A DNA stretch of 64,000 nt from Candidatus Peribacteria bacterium (GTDB lineage: Bacteria > Patescibacteriota > Gracilibacteria > UBA1369 > UBA12463), in assembly GCA_943354965.1 (NCBI GenBank), contig CALRDN010000001.1, positions 62,001 through 126,000 of the forward strand. The letters run 5' to 3'. A model generated the notes under the pieces. It saw only the letters and a program-made list of their open reading frames with translations. It did not search any database and had not been told where the DNA came from. Positions 27,187-36,210 of the stretch are shown piece by piece. A program made the position numbers and the translations under genes. Numbering within the stretch: position 1 is the stretch's first letter; every line of letters starts with the position of its first letter.

Positions 27187-28730
27187 GGTTTTCGGGTGGT
27201 TGTAGTAGTTTTAGGTGGAATGACGGCTGAGGTAGCTTTCGCCTCACCCGTAATAGGTGCGATGAGGGTTTTTGGTATCAAATCAACGATGCCATCATAG
27301 GGGTCTTTCAGCTTGTGGGCAAGGTAGTCTTGGCCTATTTCTATGATAATTTGAGCGTCGCTTGCGTAGGGGATATCGATATATTTTTGTGGGGGAGTGC
27401 GAGATATTTCTCCCGGAATGAGTTCCTGGAGGGCGTCGAGTACATTCTGGGAAACTTCTGATTTGAGATAGTATGTTGTTTTGGAGATATCCTTGCTCTG
27501 GCCGTTCCCGAAACGTACTACGTTGAGACAGATTCTATTGAGAATAATTTTGGTCTCTGCGGCAATTCCTAGCCCTCTTGTTCCATTGAGAATTTGAATC
27601 TTGATATTACTACCTTTAAATTCCGGATGATTGAATACGATATCTGTCAGATTGTGAATATCTGCGTATTTTGGTGCCGCCGGGATGAGTACCGATGCGC
27701 CTCCATAGAGCTCTCGTAATGGTGTGTAGAGTAGTCCGCCACACTTGGCTGGGTCGTCGTGAATCATGTAGGTTGCTATTTGATCTTGTTTTATCTGAGT
27801 GCCAATTTTTGCGAGCGTGATGATTTCTCGAATTCCGAGATCTGTCTTCATGTACTTATCTAGTGAATCATAGAGTGATTTTACTTTTCCGCTGTCTCCA
27901 AGTATTCCTATTTTTTCCGCCTTTTCTTTCATGGCATATATTACTAACTGTTGGCGCTTGGATCGGTCGAAATCATTAGTACTGTGTCTACTTCGTGAAT
28001 ACTTCAGCGCTGTTTCGCCGTCGAGATGCTGTAGCCCTGCTTCAAGTGAGAACGTTTCATATCCTTCGCTTTCCCCGATAGGGTACTGTGTGTCGACAAT
28101 GGTGGCTGGAATGTTGATATCAACTCCACCTAGGGCGTCTACCATTTCCTTGAAGCCTGCGAACTCAATTTTCACGAAGTAATGAGCATCTAGATTCGTG
28201 ATTGTTTTTACCTGATCTCGTAACATTTTTATTCCGAGCTCCTCGTCTTCGAGTTCGTTTTTTCCGATGTGGTAGATGTTATTTATTCTTGTTCCGGAGA
28301 ATTTTTTATTGGGAAGATCTTCTATATAGAGATCCCTTGGAATAGAGAGAAGCGTAGCTTGGTTTGTTTTTTGATCGATGCTCGCCAGAATAATAGTGTC
28401 GGTGAGATCCGCCCCCTCGTGCTCTCCGCCTCCTGTTCCTAGAAGGAGAATGTTCGTATGGCCATACTCGTCCTCGGCGAGATCCTTTCCGAAACTAAAT
28501 ACAACATTTCGCAATTTAATTCCCTGTATGAGATTGTATGCCGTGAAGAGGAGGATGCATGCCACGATGATACTCACTATAATTGCATTTCTTGGTGTAA
28601 GAAGTTTGTATGAGAATATTTTCCTGATAATTTCCCCGACTTTTCCCGATGATTGACGATCTCTTCGGACGCGCCTGACGGCGAAGGTGTTTAATCGGTC
28701 GCTTCGATATGTACGGTGTTTGAAGTCCAT
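27183..28730 (-). CDS. LytR-CpsA-Psr (LCP) family cell-wall ligase
   Basis: Attaches glycopolymers to peptidoglycan. 515 aa. Basic N-terminus (DRQSSGKVGEIIRK), one membrane segment at about residues 47-66, then the LCP catalytic domain: GADLTDTIILASID, LLSIPRDLYIEDLP, GVDINIPATIVD, and SRSRHSTNDFDRSKRQQLV (catalytic Arg/Asp). A LytR_C domain (about 385-470, IKIQILNGTRGLGIAAETK) follows. The tail is Pro/Thr-rich. It stands at the head of an LCP-rlu-dacA run with mraY behind. Confidence 0.92.
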   Translation of the reverse strand: MDFKHRTYRSDRLNTFAVRRVRRDRQSSGKVGEIIRKIFSYKLLTPRNAIIVSIIVACILLFTAYNLIQGIKLRNVVFSFGKDLAEDEYGHTNILLLGTGGGEHEGADLTDTIILASIDQKTNQATLLSIPRDLYIEDLPNKKFSGTRINNIYHIGKNELEDEELGIKMLRDQVKTITNLDAHYFVKIEFAGFKEMVDALGGVDINIPATIVDTQYPIGESEGYETFSLEAGLQHLDGETALKYSRSRHSTNDFDRSKRQQLVIYAMKEKAEKIGILGDSGKVKSLYDSLDKYMKTDLGIREIITLAKIGTQIKQDQIATYMIHDDPAKCGGLLYTPLRELYGGASVLIPAAPKYADIHNLTDIVFNHPEFKGSNIKIQILNGTRGLGIAAETKIILNRICLNVVRFGNGQSKDISKTTYYLKSEVSQNVLDALQELIPGEISRTPPQKYIDIPYASDAQIIIEIGQDYLAHKLKDPYDGIVDLIPKTLIAPITGEAKATSAVIPPKTTTTTRKP

Positions 28731-28781
28731 GCGTTGGGTATTGTAGTTACTTTCGCTATTTTTGGAAGTTTTTTCGGTTGT

Positions 28782-30914
28782 TTACTTTGACAGGAGGGTT
28801 GTGATTTTGATTTCTCCGAGTGGAGTGACGCTAACGCCCAGGCCAATCTTGTTCCATTTGGCCTCTAGGCTCGAGGATGGCTCGAGGATGCGAGAAGCTA
28901 TATTGTTTACGCTATTAGTGCTAAATACAAATATTTGAATGGCCGATTGAAGATTTGCGTCTTCGACGAGCTGAGAAAGGGATTGGCCATCTTTTGTCGT
29001 GAGTCCAAACTCATCAGTTTTGGCGAGATGATCACTCCATTTTTTGGCAAGATTTTGTAATGTTGTATCTTCACTCAGGCTGGACAGCGATGATCCGTTT
29101 CGTGTTTTGTTTATAGTCGAGAGTATATCAGATTCAATTTTCGAAAGTCCTTCGTTCGTGAGTGCTGCTGGTGCGAATTCTTGGACGAGTTTGATTTCGC
29201 CGTTGTTTGAGCTCTGCGTGATGCCAATTCCGACATTGACCCAGGCATCAGCAAGAATATTGGCACGGTGAATAGGACTTCGAAGTAGTCCCTGCATGGA
29301 AGAAAGTAGCGATGGTGAGTAGGCGAGATTTTCTCCTACTTCTGTTGGAATGCCTTCTTTTTTTCGACGGTCTTCCGGCGAGGCTCCATCCGGATTGACG
29401 TGTCCAAAGAAGTTTCTTGTTACCATGTCCTCTGCATGTTTTTGTGCTAAGGTGTTGAGTTGCGGGCTGAGAGTAATTTTTTGTTTACCCATTCCTGCGC
29501 GAATATCATTAATGAGCGTGAGAATGTATTCTCGGTCTTTATTTAGGTCTGTGGATTTTTTTGCTACCTTCATGGTGGCATTTATGTCCATGTAGTCAGG
29601 AATTAGCGGGGTGCCGTTTGCAACATATACCGGGATATTTATAGCGGCCGACCCGTCTTCATCATTGATTTCAACAATATAACGTCCTGGTGTTTTTGGC
29701 GCGTAGGAGAAGGAAAAAGTAGCTCCTTTTGCGATAGTCAGTGAGCTTGTGAGCGGGCGGTTTGTCCGTAGTGTTACTTTTTCCGTAAGTCCTTGTGCGT
29801 TTGTGACGTAGCCTTCATTCTCTAGATTCACGAGAGCCGAACCTTCTATTGTAATGGGGGAGAGGTTCGTGGTCGTTGATGGTAATGTTCCATCAATGGT
29901 TACGGCATTTTTTTCGATTGTTTTGAAACCATGATAGGCGATGGGGGCGGTAATGGTGCCTATTGTTTTCCAGGATCCTGTGAGTGTTCTTGGCAGTACG
30001 CTTACTTTTATACTTATATTTCCCGGTTTGAATTTTTTGAAATCGGCGTAGCGAATTGGTAATGATGATACATTCTGTCTTGTTATATAGGTTACCTTTT
30101 CTGATCCCTGTTCGAACATAACTCGATATATTCCATCTTCAATTCTGGTCCAGTCGATGGCGTTTTTGTCGAGTGTAGGATCATAAACGATGTGCAGGGA
30201 GGCATTATTATTCGTGATTGGTTCTTCGTTTTTTGTTCCGATATTTGAAACATTAATTTCTTGTATTTTGCTTTTTCCATTCGTTCCCGGGACGATGCCT
30301 AGTGAGTAACTTCCTTCGTCTGTGAGATAAAGAGGAATGGAGAAGGTATTATTTTTTGCCTCGGTTTCGAAGTTTTTGAATCCTTCATTCTGCGTAGTGT
30401 CTTGATAATTGAGGAAGGCAAACATAGTGGCTACTTTTCCACTAGAGGTAATCTTTCCATTTAGCGTATAGATTTCATCTTGGAAAAAAGTGGTTGGGAT
30501 CGTTTCATGTAATTCGATATTTGAAAAAAATGATGTGTTGATGGAGGCCTGGGATGGTGTTCCTTTTTTTGTAGGTTTGAATGAAGACTCATATGAGTCT
30601 TGTGTCAGACTGGACACTTGAAACTCATCGAAACCTGAAATCGGAGTTGCTGTCGGGATAGAATTTGTCTTTTTTTCCGTGAGTTTTTTCCGAAGAGCTT
30701 CTTTTTTGAGTTCACGTTTTATTCGGAGGCGTTCTTTGAGGGATATTTTTTTCGGAGTGGCTGCTGTCGTTGTATTTACTGTTGGCTCTATTGCCGTTGT
30801 TGCTGCTTCTACCGTAGAGGGTATAAAAGGAGTAAGTCCTATGAGGGCTGAAATAATGAGTGTCGTGATATTTTTGGAAATGCTTACGCGGCGGTGATTT
30901 ATTTGAATATTCAT
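28782..30914 (-). CDS. Secreted CAP-domain (SCP/PR1) protein, 710 aa
   Basis: Signal peptide at the N-terminus (ITTLIISALIGLTPFIPST), then a Lys/Arg-rich helical stretch, then a long beta-rich middle with repeated Ig-like segments. A CAP domain begins near residue 460 (ILTLINDIRAGMGKQKITLS, NTLAQKHAEDMVTRNFFGHV, EVGENLAYSPS, SPIHRANILADAWVNVGIGI), keeping the His and Glu residues of the CAP cavity. A shorter degenerate second CAP-like part (ILSTINKTRNGSSLSSLSED) ends the protein. Function is unknown; a surface role is inferred. A second CAP protein is at 62741. Confidence 0.85.
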   Translation of the reverse strand: MNIQINHRRVSISKNITTLIISALIGLTPFIPSTVEAATTAIEPTVNTTTAATPKKISLKERLRIKRELKKEALRKKLTEKKTNSIPTATPISGFDEFQVSSLTQDSYESSFKPTKKGTPSQASINTSFFSNIELHETIPTTFFQDEIYTLNGKITSSGKVATMFAFLNYQDTTQNEGFKNFETEAKNNTFSIPLYLTDEGSYSLGIVPGTNGKSKIQEINVSNIGTKNEEPITNNNASLHIVYDPTLDKNAIDWTRIEDGIYRVMFEQGSEKVTYITRQNVSSLPIRYADFKKFKPGNISIKVSVLPRTLTGSWKTIGTITAPIAYHGFKTIEKNAVTIDGTLPSTTTNLSPITIEGSALVNLENEGYVTNAQGLTEKVTLRTNRPLTSSLTIAKGATFSFSYAPKTPGRYIVEINDEDGSAAINIPVYVANGTPLIPDYMDINATMKVAKKSTDLNKDREYILTLINDIRAGMGKQKITLSPQLNTLAQKHAEDMVTRNFFGHVNPDGASPEDRRKKEGIPTEVGENLAYSPSLLSSMQGLLRSPIHRANILADAWVNVGIGITQSSNNGEIKLVQEFAPAALTNEGLSKIESDILSTINKTRNGSSLSSLSEDTTLQNLAKKWSDHLAKTDEFGLTTKDGQSLSQLVEDANLQSAIQIFVFSTNSVNNIASRILEPSSSLEAKWNKIGLGVSVTPLGEIKITTLLSK

Positions 30915-30970
30915 GTTGAAAGTCTACCATATTCACATTATGGTTGTGTATGTTTTTCTCTCTTTTTCTT

Positions 30971-32125
30971 ATGGACATACCGTTTGCCAGATCGATGAAT
31001 GATTTTGCTGGAGAGCCTAATGATATAGCTCGTCTTCGAGGTGAACGTGAAGAGACGGGATTGCCGGTGTATGATTTAGCGAGTGCAAATGTGAATGATG
31101 CGGGGATATATTTCCCCGAAGATATTTTGCGTGATGCTGTTAAACATGGCTTAGCGCAGTCAAAAAAATACGTGCCGGATTCGAAAGGTCAGCTGGTCGC
31201 GAGGCGAGCTATTGCTGATTATTACCGTGACGGGATTTCTCCTGATCATATTCTCGTTACTCCCGGTACGAGTCAGTCATATCTTTATCTTTTTAAACTT
31301 CTGGCAAATCCAGGTGATGAAATTCTTGTTCCGAAGCCTGTGTATCCGCTTTTTGAGTATATTGCACGTCTCGCTGAGGTGACGCTTACCTATTATGATT
31401 TGAAAGTTGATGATGGTAAGTGGGTAGTGGATATGGACTCTATCATGAGGGGGATTACTCCGCGCACTCGAGCGATTACATTGATTTCTCCGCATAATCC
31501 CACCGGTCATGTTCTTTCTTCTGATGAGGCGCGAGTGATTGCAAGCTTGGCTACGATTAAAAAACTCCCATTAATAGTAGATGAGGTGTTTTGTGAATTT
31601 GCTTATGGAGATGATGATAGTTCGCGTGATGCCATAGAGTTACCTCAACGAAATGAATTTAAGAGCTGCCCACTTGTGTTTACACTAAATGGATTTTCTA
31701 AAATGTTCGCACTCCCAGGAGTGAAAATTGGGTGGATAGCTATTTCTGGAAATGATGATCTAGTGAGTCGCGCTGTTTCTGCGCTTGAGACGATTGCGGA
31801 TACATTTCTTGCGACGAGTGAGCCTATGCAGTTTACCGTTCCTGAGATTTTTGAAAAAGGGAGAGATTTTTTGGATTATTATAGGGGGGAGGTGGGGCGC
31901 CGACGGCAGTCGGCGCGGGGCTTGTACTCGATACTCCCGCAGGGAGGGTTCTATGGCGTGAGAACTATTGACGGTAGAGATGAGCATGAATTTGTTTTGT
32001 ACGCATTGCGTGAGTTCGGAGTATTACTTCATCCGGGATATTTTTTTGGAGTTGATGATCATGCTGTTGTTTTTTCTTTTTTGCAAAAAGAGAGCGTTAC
32101 TGATTGGTCGTTTTTGGATGTTTGA
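30971..32125 (+). CDS. PLP-dependent aminotransferase, class I/II
   Basis: Fold type I aminotransferase of the aspartate aminotransferase superfamily. I start at the ATG at 30971 (MDIPFARSMNDFAGEP); earlier in-frame ATGs at 30944 and 30950 code for an unlikely lead. Landmarks: VTPGTSQSYLYLFKLLANPG, LISPHNPTGHVLS, PLIVDEVFCEFAYGD, and the PLP lysine in LNGFSKMFALPGVKIGWIA. About 384 aa. Amino-acid substrate cannot be read from the sequence. A stretch near 31890-31920 is unusually GC-rich. Confidence 0.92.
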   Translation: MDIPFARSMNDFAGEPNDIARLRGEREETGLPVYDLASANVNDAGIYFPEDILRDAVKHGLAQSKKYVPDSKGQLVARRAIADYYRDGISPDHILVTPGTSQSYLYLFKLLANPGDEILVPKPVYPLFEYIARLAEVTLTYYDLKVDDGKWVVDMDSIMRGITPRTRAITLISPHNPTGHVLSSDEARVIASLATIKKLPLIVDEVFCEFAYGDDDSSRDAIELPQRNEFKSCPLVFTLNGFSKMFALPGVKIGWIAISGNDDLVSRAVSALETIADTFLATSEPMQFTVPEIFEKGRDFLDYYRGEVGRRRQSARGLYSILPQGGFYGVRTIDGRDEHEFVLYALREFGVLLHPGYFFGVDDHAVVFSFLQKESVTDWSFLDV

Positions 32126-32175
32126 TGTCGCCATGTGAGTGTGCTATATTTGAGATACCTCATCTCACTTTTATT

Positions 32176-32784
32176 ATGCCGAAAAAAATGAAGTCCACTA
32201 GCGTGGCTTCCGCTAAACGAAAGATTAAAAACATAAAAACGTCCTTAACGAAGAAAACGTCAGTTTTGAGAAAGAAAATTTCTCTTCCTCGTAAAAAACC
32301 AATTAATATTTTTTCTTGGCTTGATACGGTTTCTCCATTTTCTATTCTTATTATTGGTCTCTGTGTCGTAAATGTCTCGATTTTGAGTTCATTCTTTATA
32401 GATCTTCAATTGTGGTATTTTTCTCTTCCTGCTACGAATTTTCAGCTTTCAAGTTTGATTTTTGAATATGTCCTCACCGGTATTTTTGGGTTCGTTGCTC
32501 TTTCTATTATTATTCTCTGGAACTCATCATATCGTCCGCGAATGTTTCTCATGTGGCTTTTTGTCCTCGCGGGTATGATTCATGTTGCATGGAGTATGTT
32601 TTTCTTTGGACTTTACGCAGTGAGCGTTTCTTTTGTCATTGCCCTCGCCCTCCTTGTGCTCATGATTGCTATCGTGCTTATATCATGGAAGCGATCGAGG
32701 TTCGCTGTGTTTTTTCTCATGCCATATCTCCTTTGGCTTAGCACTATGGTTCTCTTTTGCGGTTGGCTTACTTTTGCCTCTTAA
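32176..32784 (+). CDS. Multi-pass membrane protein, 202 aa
   Basis: Unrecognised. A Lys-rich N-terminus (MPKKMKSTSVASAKRKIKN, continuing with TKKTSVLRKK) of about 55 residues is followed by about five hydrophobic segments. Little else but membrane helices. The frame is open to 32104, overlapping the aminotransferase, but the ATG at 32176 gives the sensible start. The next gene begins 17 nt later. Confidence 0.7.
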   Translation: MPKKMKSTSVASAKRKIKNIKTSLTKKTSVLRKKISLPRKKPINIFSWLDTVSPFSILIIGLCVVNVSILSSFFIDLQLWYFSLPATNFQLSSLIFEYVLTGIFGFVALSIIILWNSSYRPRMFLMWLFVLAGMIHVAWSMFFFGLYAVSVSFVIALALLVLMIAIVLISWKRSRFAVFFLMPYLLWLSTMVLFCGWLTFAS

Positions 32785-32801
32785 TTAGTATTATACCTTT
32801 T

Positions 32802-33923
32802 ATGGAAAAACGATCTACTTCTAAAAAATATAATAGCACTTTGGAAATTAACGCCGTTCCCGCTTACTTCCTCCTCGCTTGTCTTCTCGTTGCTCTTTAT
32901 TATTTATTGATTCTTTTGGCGCCTTTTTCCACTGTTTTGGTTTTTGCCGCTGTTTTGGCAACTGCTTTTCATCCTGTATATAGGGCTATTGGCACACGCA
33001 TTAAGAATGAGGCGGTTTCTTCGCTTCTTACCTGTCTCCTTATTATACTTTTGATTGTTATTCCTTTCATCGTTCTTATTTTCTTATTGGCAGGTGAGGC
33101 AGTGAATTTGTATATTCTACTTCAGCATAAACTTGGTCAGGGTTTCCTCGATCCGCTTTTTCAGTGGCAACATAGTGGACCGGTTTATGATTGGTACACT
33201 CGTGTTTTTCCCGGCTTTGACCCTTCCAGTTGGGATATTACGGGGCAGATAACAGCTTTTGTAAAAGATTTCAGTGGTATTCTTCTCTCTCGGGTGCAGA
33301 GTTTTGTTACCGGCATCCTTGGATTTTTTGTGAACTTTCTTATTATGATTTTTGCGATGTTTTACTTCATTAAGGACGGAAGTATTATTGTCAAAAAAAT
33401 TATGGCACTTAGCCCGCTTCCGGAGCCCTATGAGAGGAAGCTATTTACTCGCCTCAAGACGATGATCAACGCTACGTTGTATGGCATTTTTTTCACTGCT
33501 ATTATTCAAGGATTTTTAGGTGGTATCGGTTTTGCTATTGCGGGCATCAGTCAGCCTATCTTGTGGGGTACGGTTATGTCATTTTTTGCACTTGCACCTT
33601 ATGTTGGCACGGCTTTTATTTGGGTTCCTGCGGTCCTTATTCTTTTGTTTACTGGCAGTTTCGGTGCGGGTATCTTTCTCTTGATTTGGAGCATCTTGCT
33701 TGTGAGTAGTATTGACAACTTCCTCAAGCCATATCTGATTGGTGCATCCGCCAAAACCTATTCTCTCCTCACCTTCCTGTGTGTTATTGGTGGCATTTAT
33801 GTATGGGGGTTTCCGGGTCTCGTTCTTGGACCGTTGGTTCTCACATTGCTCATCGCTATGTCAGAGATATATGAGGCTGAGTATCGACCTCTTCTGAAAG
33901 AATTGGATCATGGGGGGATGTAA
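32802..33923 (+). CDS. AI-2E family transporter (YdiK/TqsA/PerM-like)
   Basis: 373-aa membrane protein with about eight hydrophobic segments. The hallmark YFIKDGSIIVKKIMAL loop and the following block TMINATLYGIFFTAIIQG, ALAPYVGTAFIWVPAVLIL, and DNFLKPYLIGASAKTYSLLT are typical of the family. Members export AI-2 or act as Na+(Li+)/H+ antiporters, so the substrate is open. Start at ATG 32802. Its last 68 nt overlap the convergent lamin-tail gene. Confidence 0.9.
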   Translation: MEKRSTSKKYNSTLEINAVPAYFLLACLLVALYYLLILLAPFSTVLVFAAVLATAFHPVYRAIGTRIKNEAVSSLLTCLLIILLIVIPFIVLIFLLAGEAVNLYILLQHKLGQGFLDPLFQWQHSGPVYDWYTRVFPGFDPSSWDITGQITAFVKDFSGILLSRVQSFVTGILGFFVNFLIMIFAMFYFIKDGSIIVKKIMALSPLPEPYERKLFTRLKTMINATLYGIFFTAIIQGFLGGIGFAIAGISQPILWGTVMSFFALAPYVGTAFIWVPAVLILLFTGSFGAGIFLLIWSILLVSSIDNFLKPYLIGASAKTYSLLTFLCVIGGIYVWGFPGLVLGPLVLTLLIAMSEIYEAEYRPLLKELDHGGM

Positions 33924-35835
33924 TTTCTGCCTTTTTGAGGTATGTCCTTGCTGTAATGGCTGCTGCTCCTAGCAGGAGAAGACCTGTAATGATAAGCGTT
34001 CCATATGCCCCATTGCTTGGTGCATCCAGGAGAAGTTGTTTGTTTTGTAATGAGTAACTCTCAAGTGCGAATTCTCCTTTATTGGTTTTGATTGCTTTTA
34101 CCTGTACCGCGGCGCCGAGCTTGAAAACTGACTTGAGCAGCTGGGCATCTGTTTTTTTCGGATCAAAAGATATAATTAGTTCTTGTTGATTCGCTTTTAG
34201 GGCGAAGGTGTTCGAGTTATCCGGTTCGCGGGTTACCTGACCATTTATTTTGAGAAATGTTGGATTTGCCTCGCCTTTGGTGATCATCTGTGTCCATTCC
34301 CATGATGTTTCTCGGTCTTCCTGGGCGATTTGTTCCGGGCTATCTATTGATTGCGCGTTAGCGGTAGGAATGAGCCAGTTGAGGATTGATATTTGCGGTA
34401 ATGTTGTAGTCCCGGTACCGGAGAGTGGAATAGTGGCTATTTCGGCGAATGAGGTGTTTTCCGGGGCCTCTTCATAACTAATTGAGTTTTGGATTTGTCC
34501 CAGAGGATCGAGAATTTCTATCTGGTCGGCGGAATTTTTCAGGGTTATTTTTGTTTCTTGATCTGTGAGGATAATATAACCGTTCGCCGGAATGATGCTG
34601 CTTGCCGGGAAGAGAAATGTCTTTCCGGAGCCATTCGTAATTCTCCATCCTGCGAGGGAGACTGGAGTTGAGGTCTTGTTGTTTATTTCTATCCATTCAT
34701 TGCCATTATCGGTTCCTGTGGGGTTGGGAAGAATCTCCGATATGATGACGGTTGGGTCGGTTGCTGGTGTGATGGTCGCGTTTGGATCGGGAGGTACTAT
34801 TTGAGATGCCTGGTCGATAATCACATCTGACATGACGTTTTCCTCTCCGGGTGTGAGGGTTTTGGTGAGTTTCCACTGATGAGATGTTGTGCGTGCCCAG
34901 CTTTCGTTCGGGGCGATTTTTGCGTAGGGGATCTTCTCATATTCCACTCCGGATGGATTGATGAGTCTCACGGCGTCGGCTGAGTTGTTGAGGGTGATAT
35001 TGGTTTTGTCATTTTTGAGAAGGAGGAAGCTCTCTCCTCCAATAGTGATATCTCCTAATGAATATGGTTTGCTGCCTCCTCCTTCCTCGTCATCAATCTG
35101 CCAACCGAGTAGTGAGACACTGTGGTCGCTGGTGTTTTTGAGTTCGATCCACTCATTGCCATCGTCGCTACCTTCGGGGTCAGGAAGAAACTCGTTTATG
35201 ATGATTTCATTGGTGGCGATGGGGGAGGCGGAAGTGGGAGCTGATATTACCGGCGGTATCACCGGAGTGATGATGGCTGTGGTTGGAGATACTATTTCCC
35301 AATCGGCGGAAGAGTTTGTATCGATATTTTGTTTTCTTCTGAAGGAGGTGTTTTTTTCTAGGTTGCTGCTTGAGAGACAGTTTACTAAGGAACCGTTCCA
35401 GGCGTTGGCTGTGGTGAGTTTGGTGAAGTCAGATTTTTCCTGTTCGGTCGGAGTGGCACTGGTCCAGCAAACGGCGTCGATATAGTCGGCATTGTGAGTG
35501 AGAACGAGCTGATCGGTGGTGGCAGTGAGCCCAGGAATGTCGCTAAATTTCAGCTTATCTCCCGTTTTTACCGTCTGAGTTGGAATGGTTTTTACATTTG
35601 CGTCTATAGAAGTTATGGCATAATTGTCCAAAATTTGCCCTAGTCCGTGATTTCCGTCATCTACTACCGTAAGTTCTACAAAGTCGTTTAATGTATTATT
35701 GAAGCTGAATTCGCTGAGTACGACTTGCGGTGCGGTCATTCCGCAGCTTGTTTCAGCTTTGACTTCGGGCGGGGTTATGGGAAGGAGGACGAGCGAGAAG
35801 AGGAAGAGAACTAGGCTGGATATTAATTTTTTCAT
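33856..35835 (-). CDS. Surface protein with three lamin-tail domains
   Basis: Start at the ATG 35833-35835 (MKKLISSLVLFLFSLVLLPI), which gives a signal peptide ending VKAETS; 659 aa. Three lamin-tail-like Ig-fold modules: a divergent one (VVLSEFSFNNTLNDFVELTV), then IIINEFLPDPEGSDDGNEWI with GWQIDDEEGG, then VIISEILPNPTGTDNGNEWI with GWRITNGSGK. A compact beta domain follows (FLKINGQVTREPDNSNTF), then one C-terminal membrane segment (TLIITGLLLLGAAAITARTY) and a short tail. Predicted to be anchored outside the cell; function unknown. Lamin-tail modules are common in CPR surface proteins. Confidence 0.88.
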   Translation of the reverse strand: MKKLISSLVLFLFSLVLLPITPPEVKAETSCGMTAPQVVLSEFSFNNTLNDFVELTVVDDGNHGLGQILDNYAITSIDANVKTIPTQTVKTGDKLKFSDIPGLTATTDQLVLTHNADYIDAVCWTSATPTEQEKSDFTKLTTANAWNGSLVNCLSSSNLEKNTSFRRKQNIDTNSSADWEIVSPTTAIITPVIPPVISAPTSASPIATNEIIINEFLPDPEGSDDGNEWIELKNTSDHSVSLLGWQIDDEEGGGSKPYSLGDITIGGESFLLLKNDKTNITLNNSADAVRLINPSGVEYEKIPYAKIAPNESWARTTSHQWKLTKTLTPGEENVMSDVIIDQASQIVPPDPNATITPATDPTVIISEILPNPTGTDNGNEWIEINNKTSTPVSLAGWRITNGSGKTFLFPASSIIPANGYIILTDQETKITLKNSADQIEILDPLGQIQNSISYEEAPENTSFAEIATIPLSGTGTTTLPQISILNWLIPTANAQSIDSPEQIAQEDRETSWEWTQMITKGEANPTFLKINGQVTREPDNSNTFALKANQQELIISFDPKKTDAQLLKSVFKLGAAVQVKAIKTNKGEFALESYSLQNKQLLLDAPSNGAYGTLIITGLLLLGAAAITARTYLKKAEITSPHDPILSEEVDTQPHISLT

Positions 35836-36210
35836 GTTTTTAGCTTTAAAAATATAAAAGTATCTCAAGCCTACACCCGCGATCTAACAATTCCCTGACA
35901 TCCGGATTAATTTTTATTGCTATTTTTATGACATGCTTTTTTATGTATTCAGCTTTGATCAAGGCAGCGTTGACGAAGAGGGGAAAATTTGGTACCCTAC
36001 GGCTGTTTCACGTTTATCATTTCTCAATCAAATGACCACTATTCACATCCGTTTAGCTTCAAATATCGATGTTTCTCTGAAAGGCGACGCAATTCGAAAC
36101 AGGCTAGATCTACGAGATTTTACTAAAATTCTCGGTCGGTTTGTGTAGTCTTTGATATAGTCCTGTAATCGTGAACGAAAGATTCTATATGATCTAACGT
36201 TTATTTTTCT
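35836..36210. promoter_or_regulatory. Divergent region between lamin-tail gene and rny
   Basis: 375-nt A/T-rich region. The first part must hold the leftward promoter of the lamin-tail gene (GATACT/TATATT-like boxes near 35850-35862). The last part (TATGAT near 36188) is a candidate -10 for rny. The middle holds only the doubtful small ORF at 35933. Confidence 0.35.
35933..36148 (+). CDS. Doubtful small ORF, 71 aa
   Basis: Open frame MLFYVFSFDQGSVDEEGKIW through a mixed-composition segment ending DLRDFTKILGRFV. The amino-acid make-up is protein-like and there is no competing frame on either strand, but there is no family resemblance and no clear promoter or ribosome site. It may be a real small gene upstream of rny or chance. 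Confidence 0.35.
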   Translation: MLFYVFSFDQGSVDEEGKIWYPTAVSRLSFLNQMTTIHIRLASNIDVSLKGDAIRNRLDLRDFTKILGRFV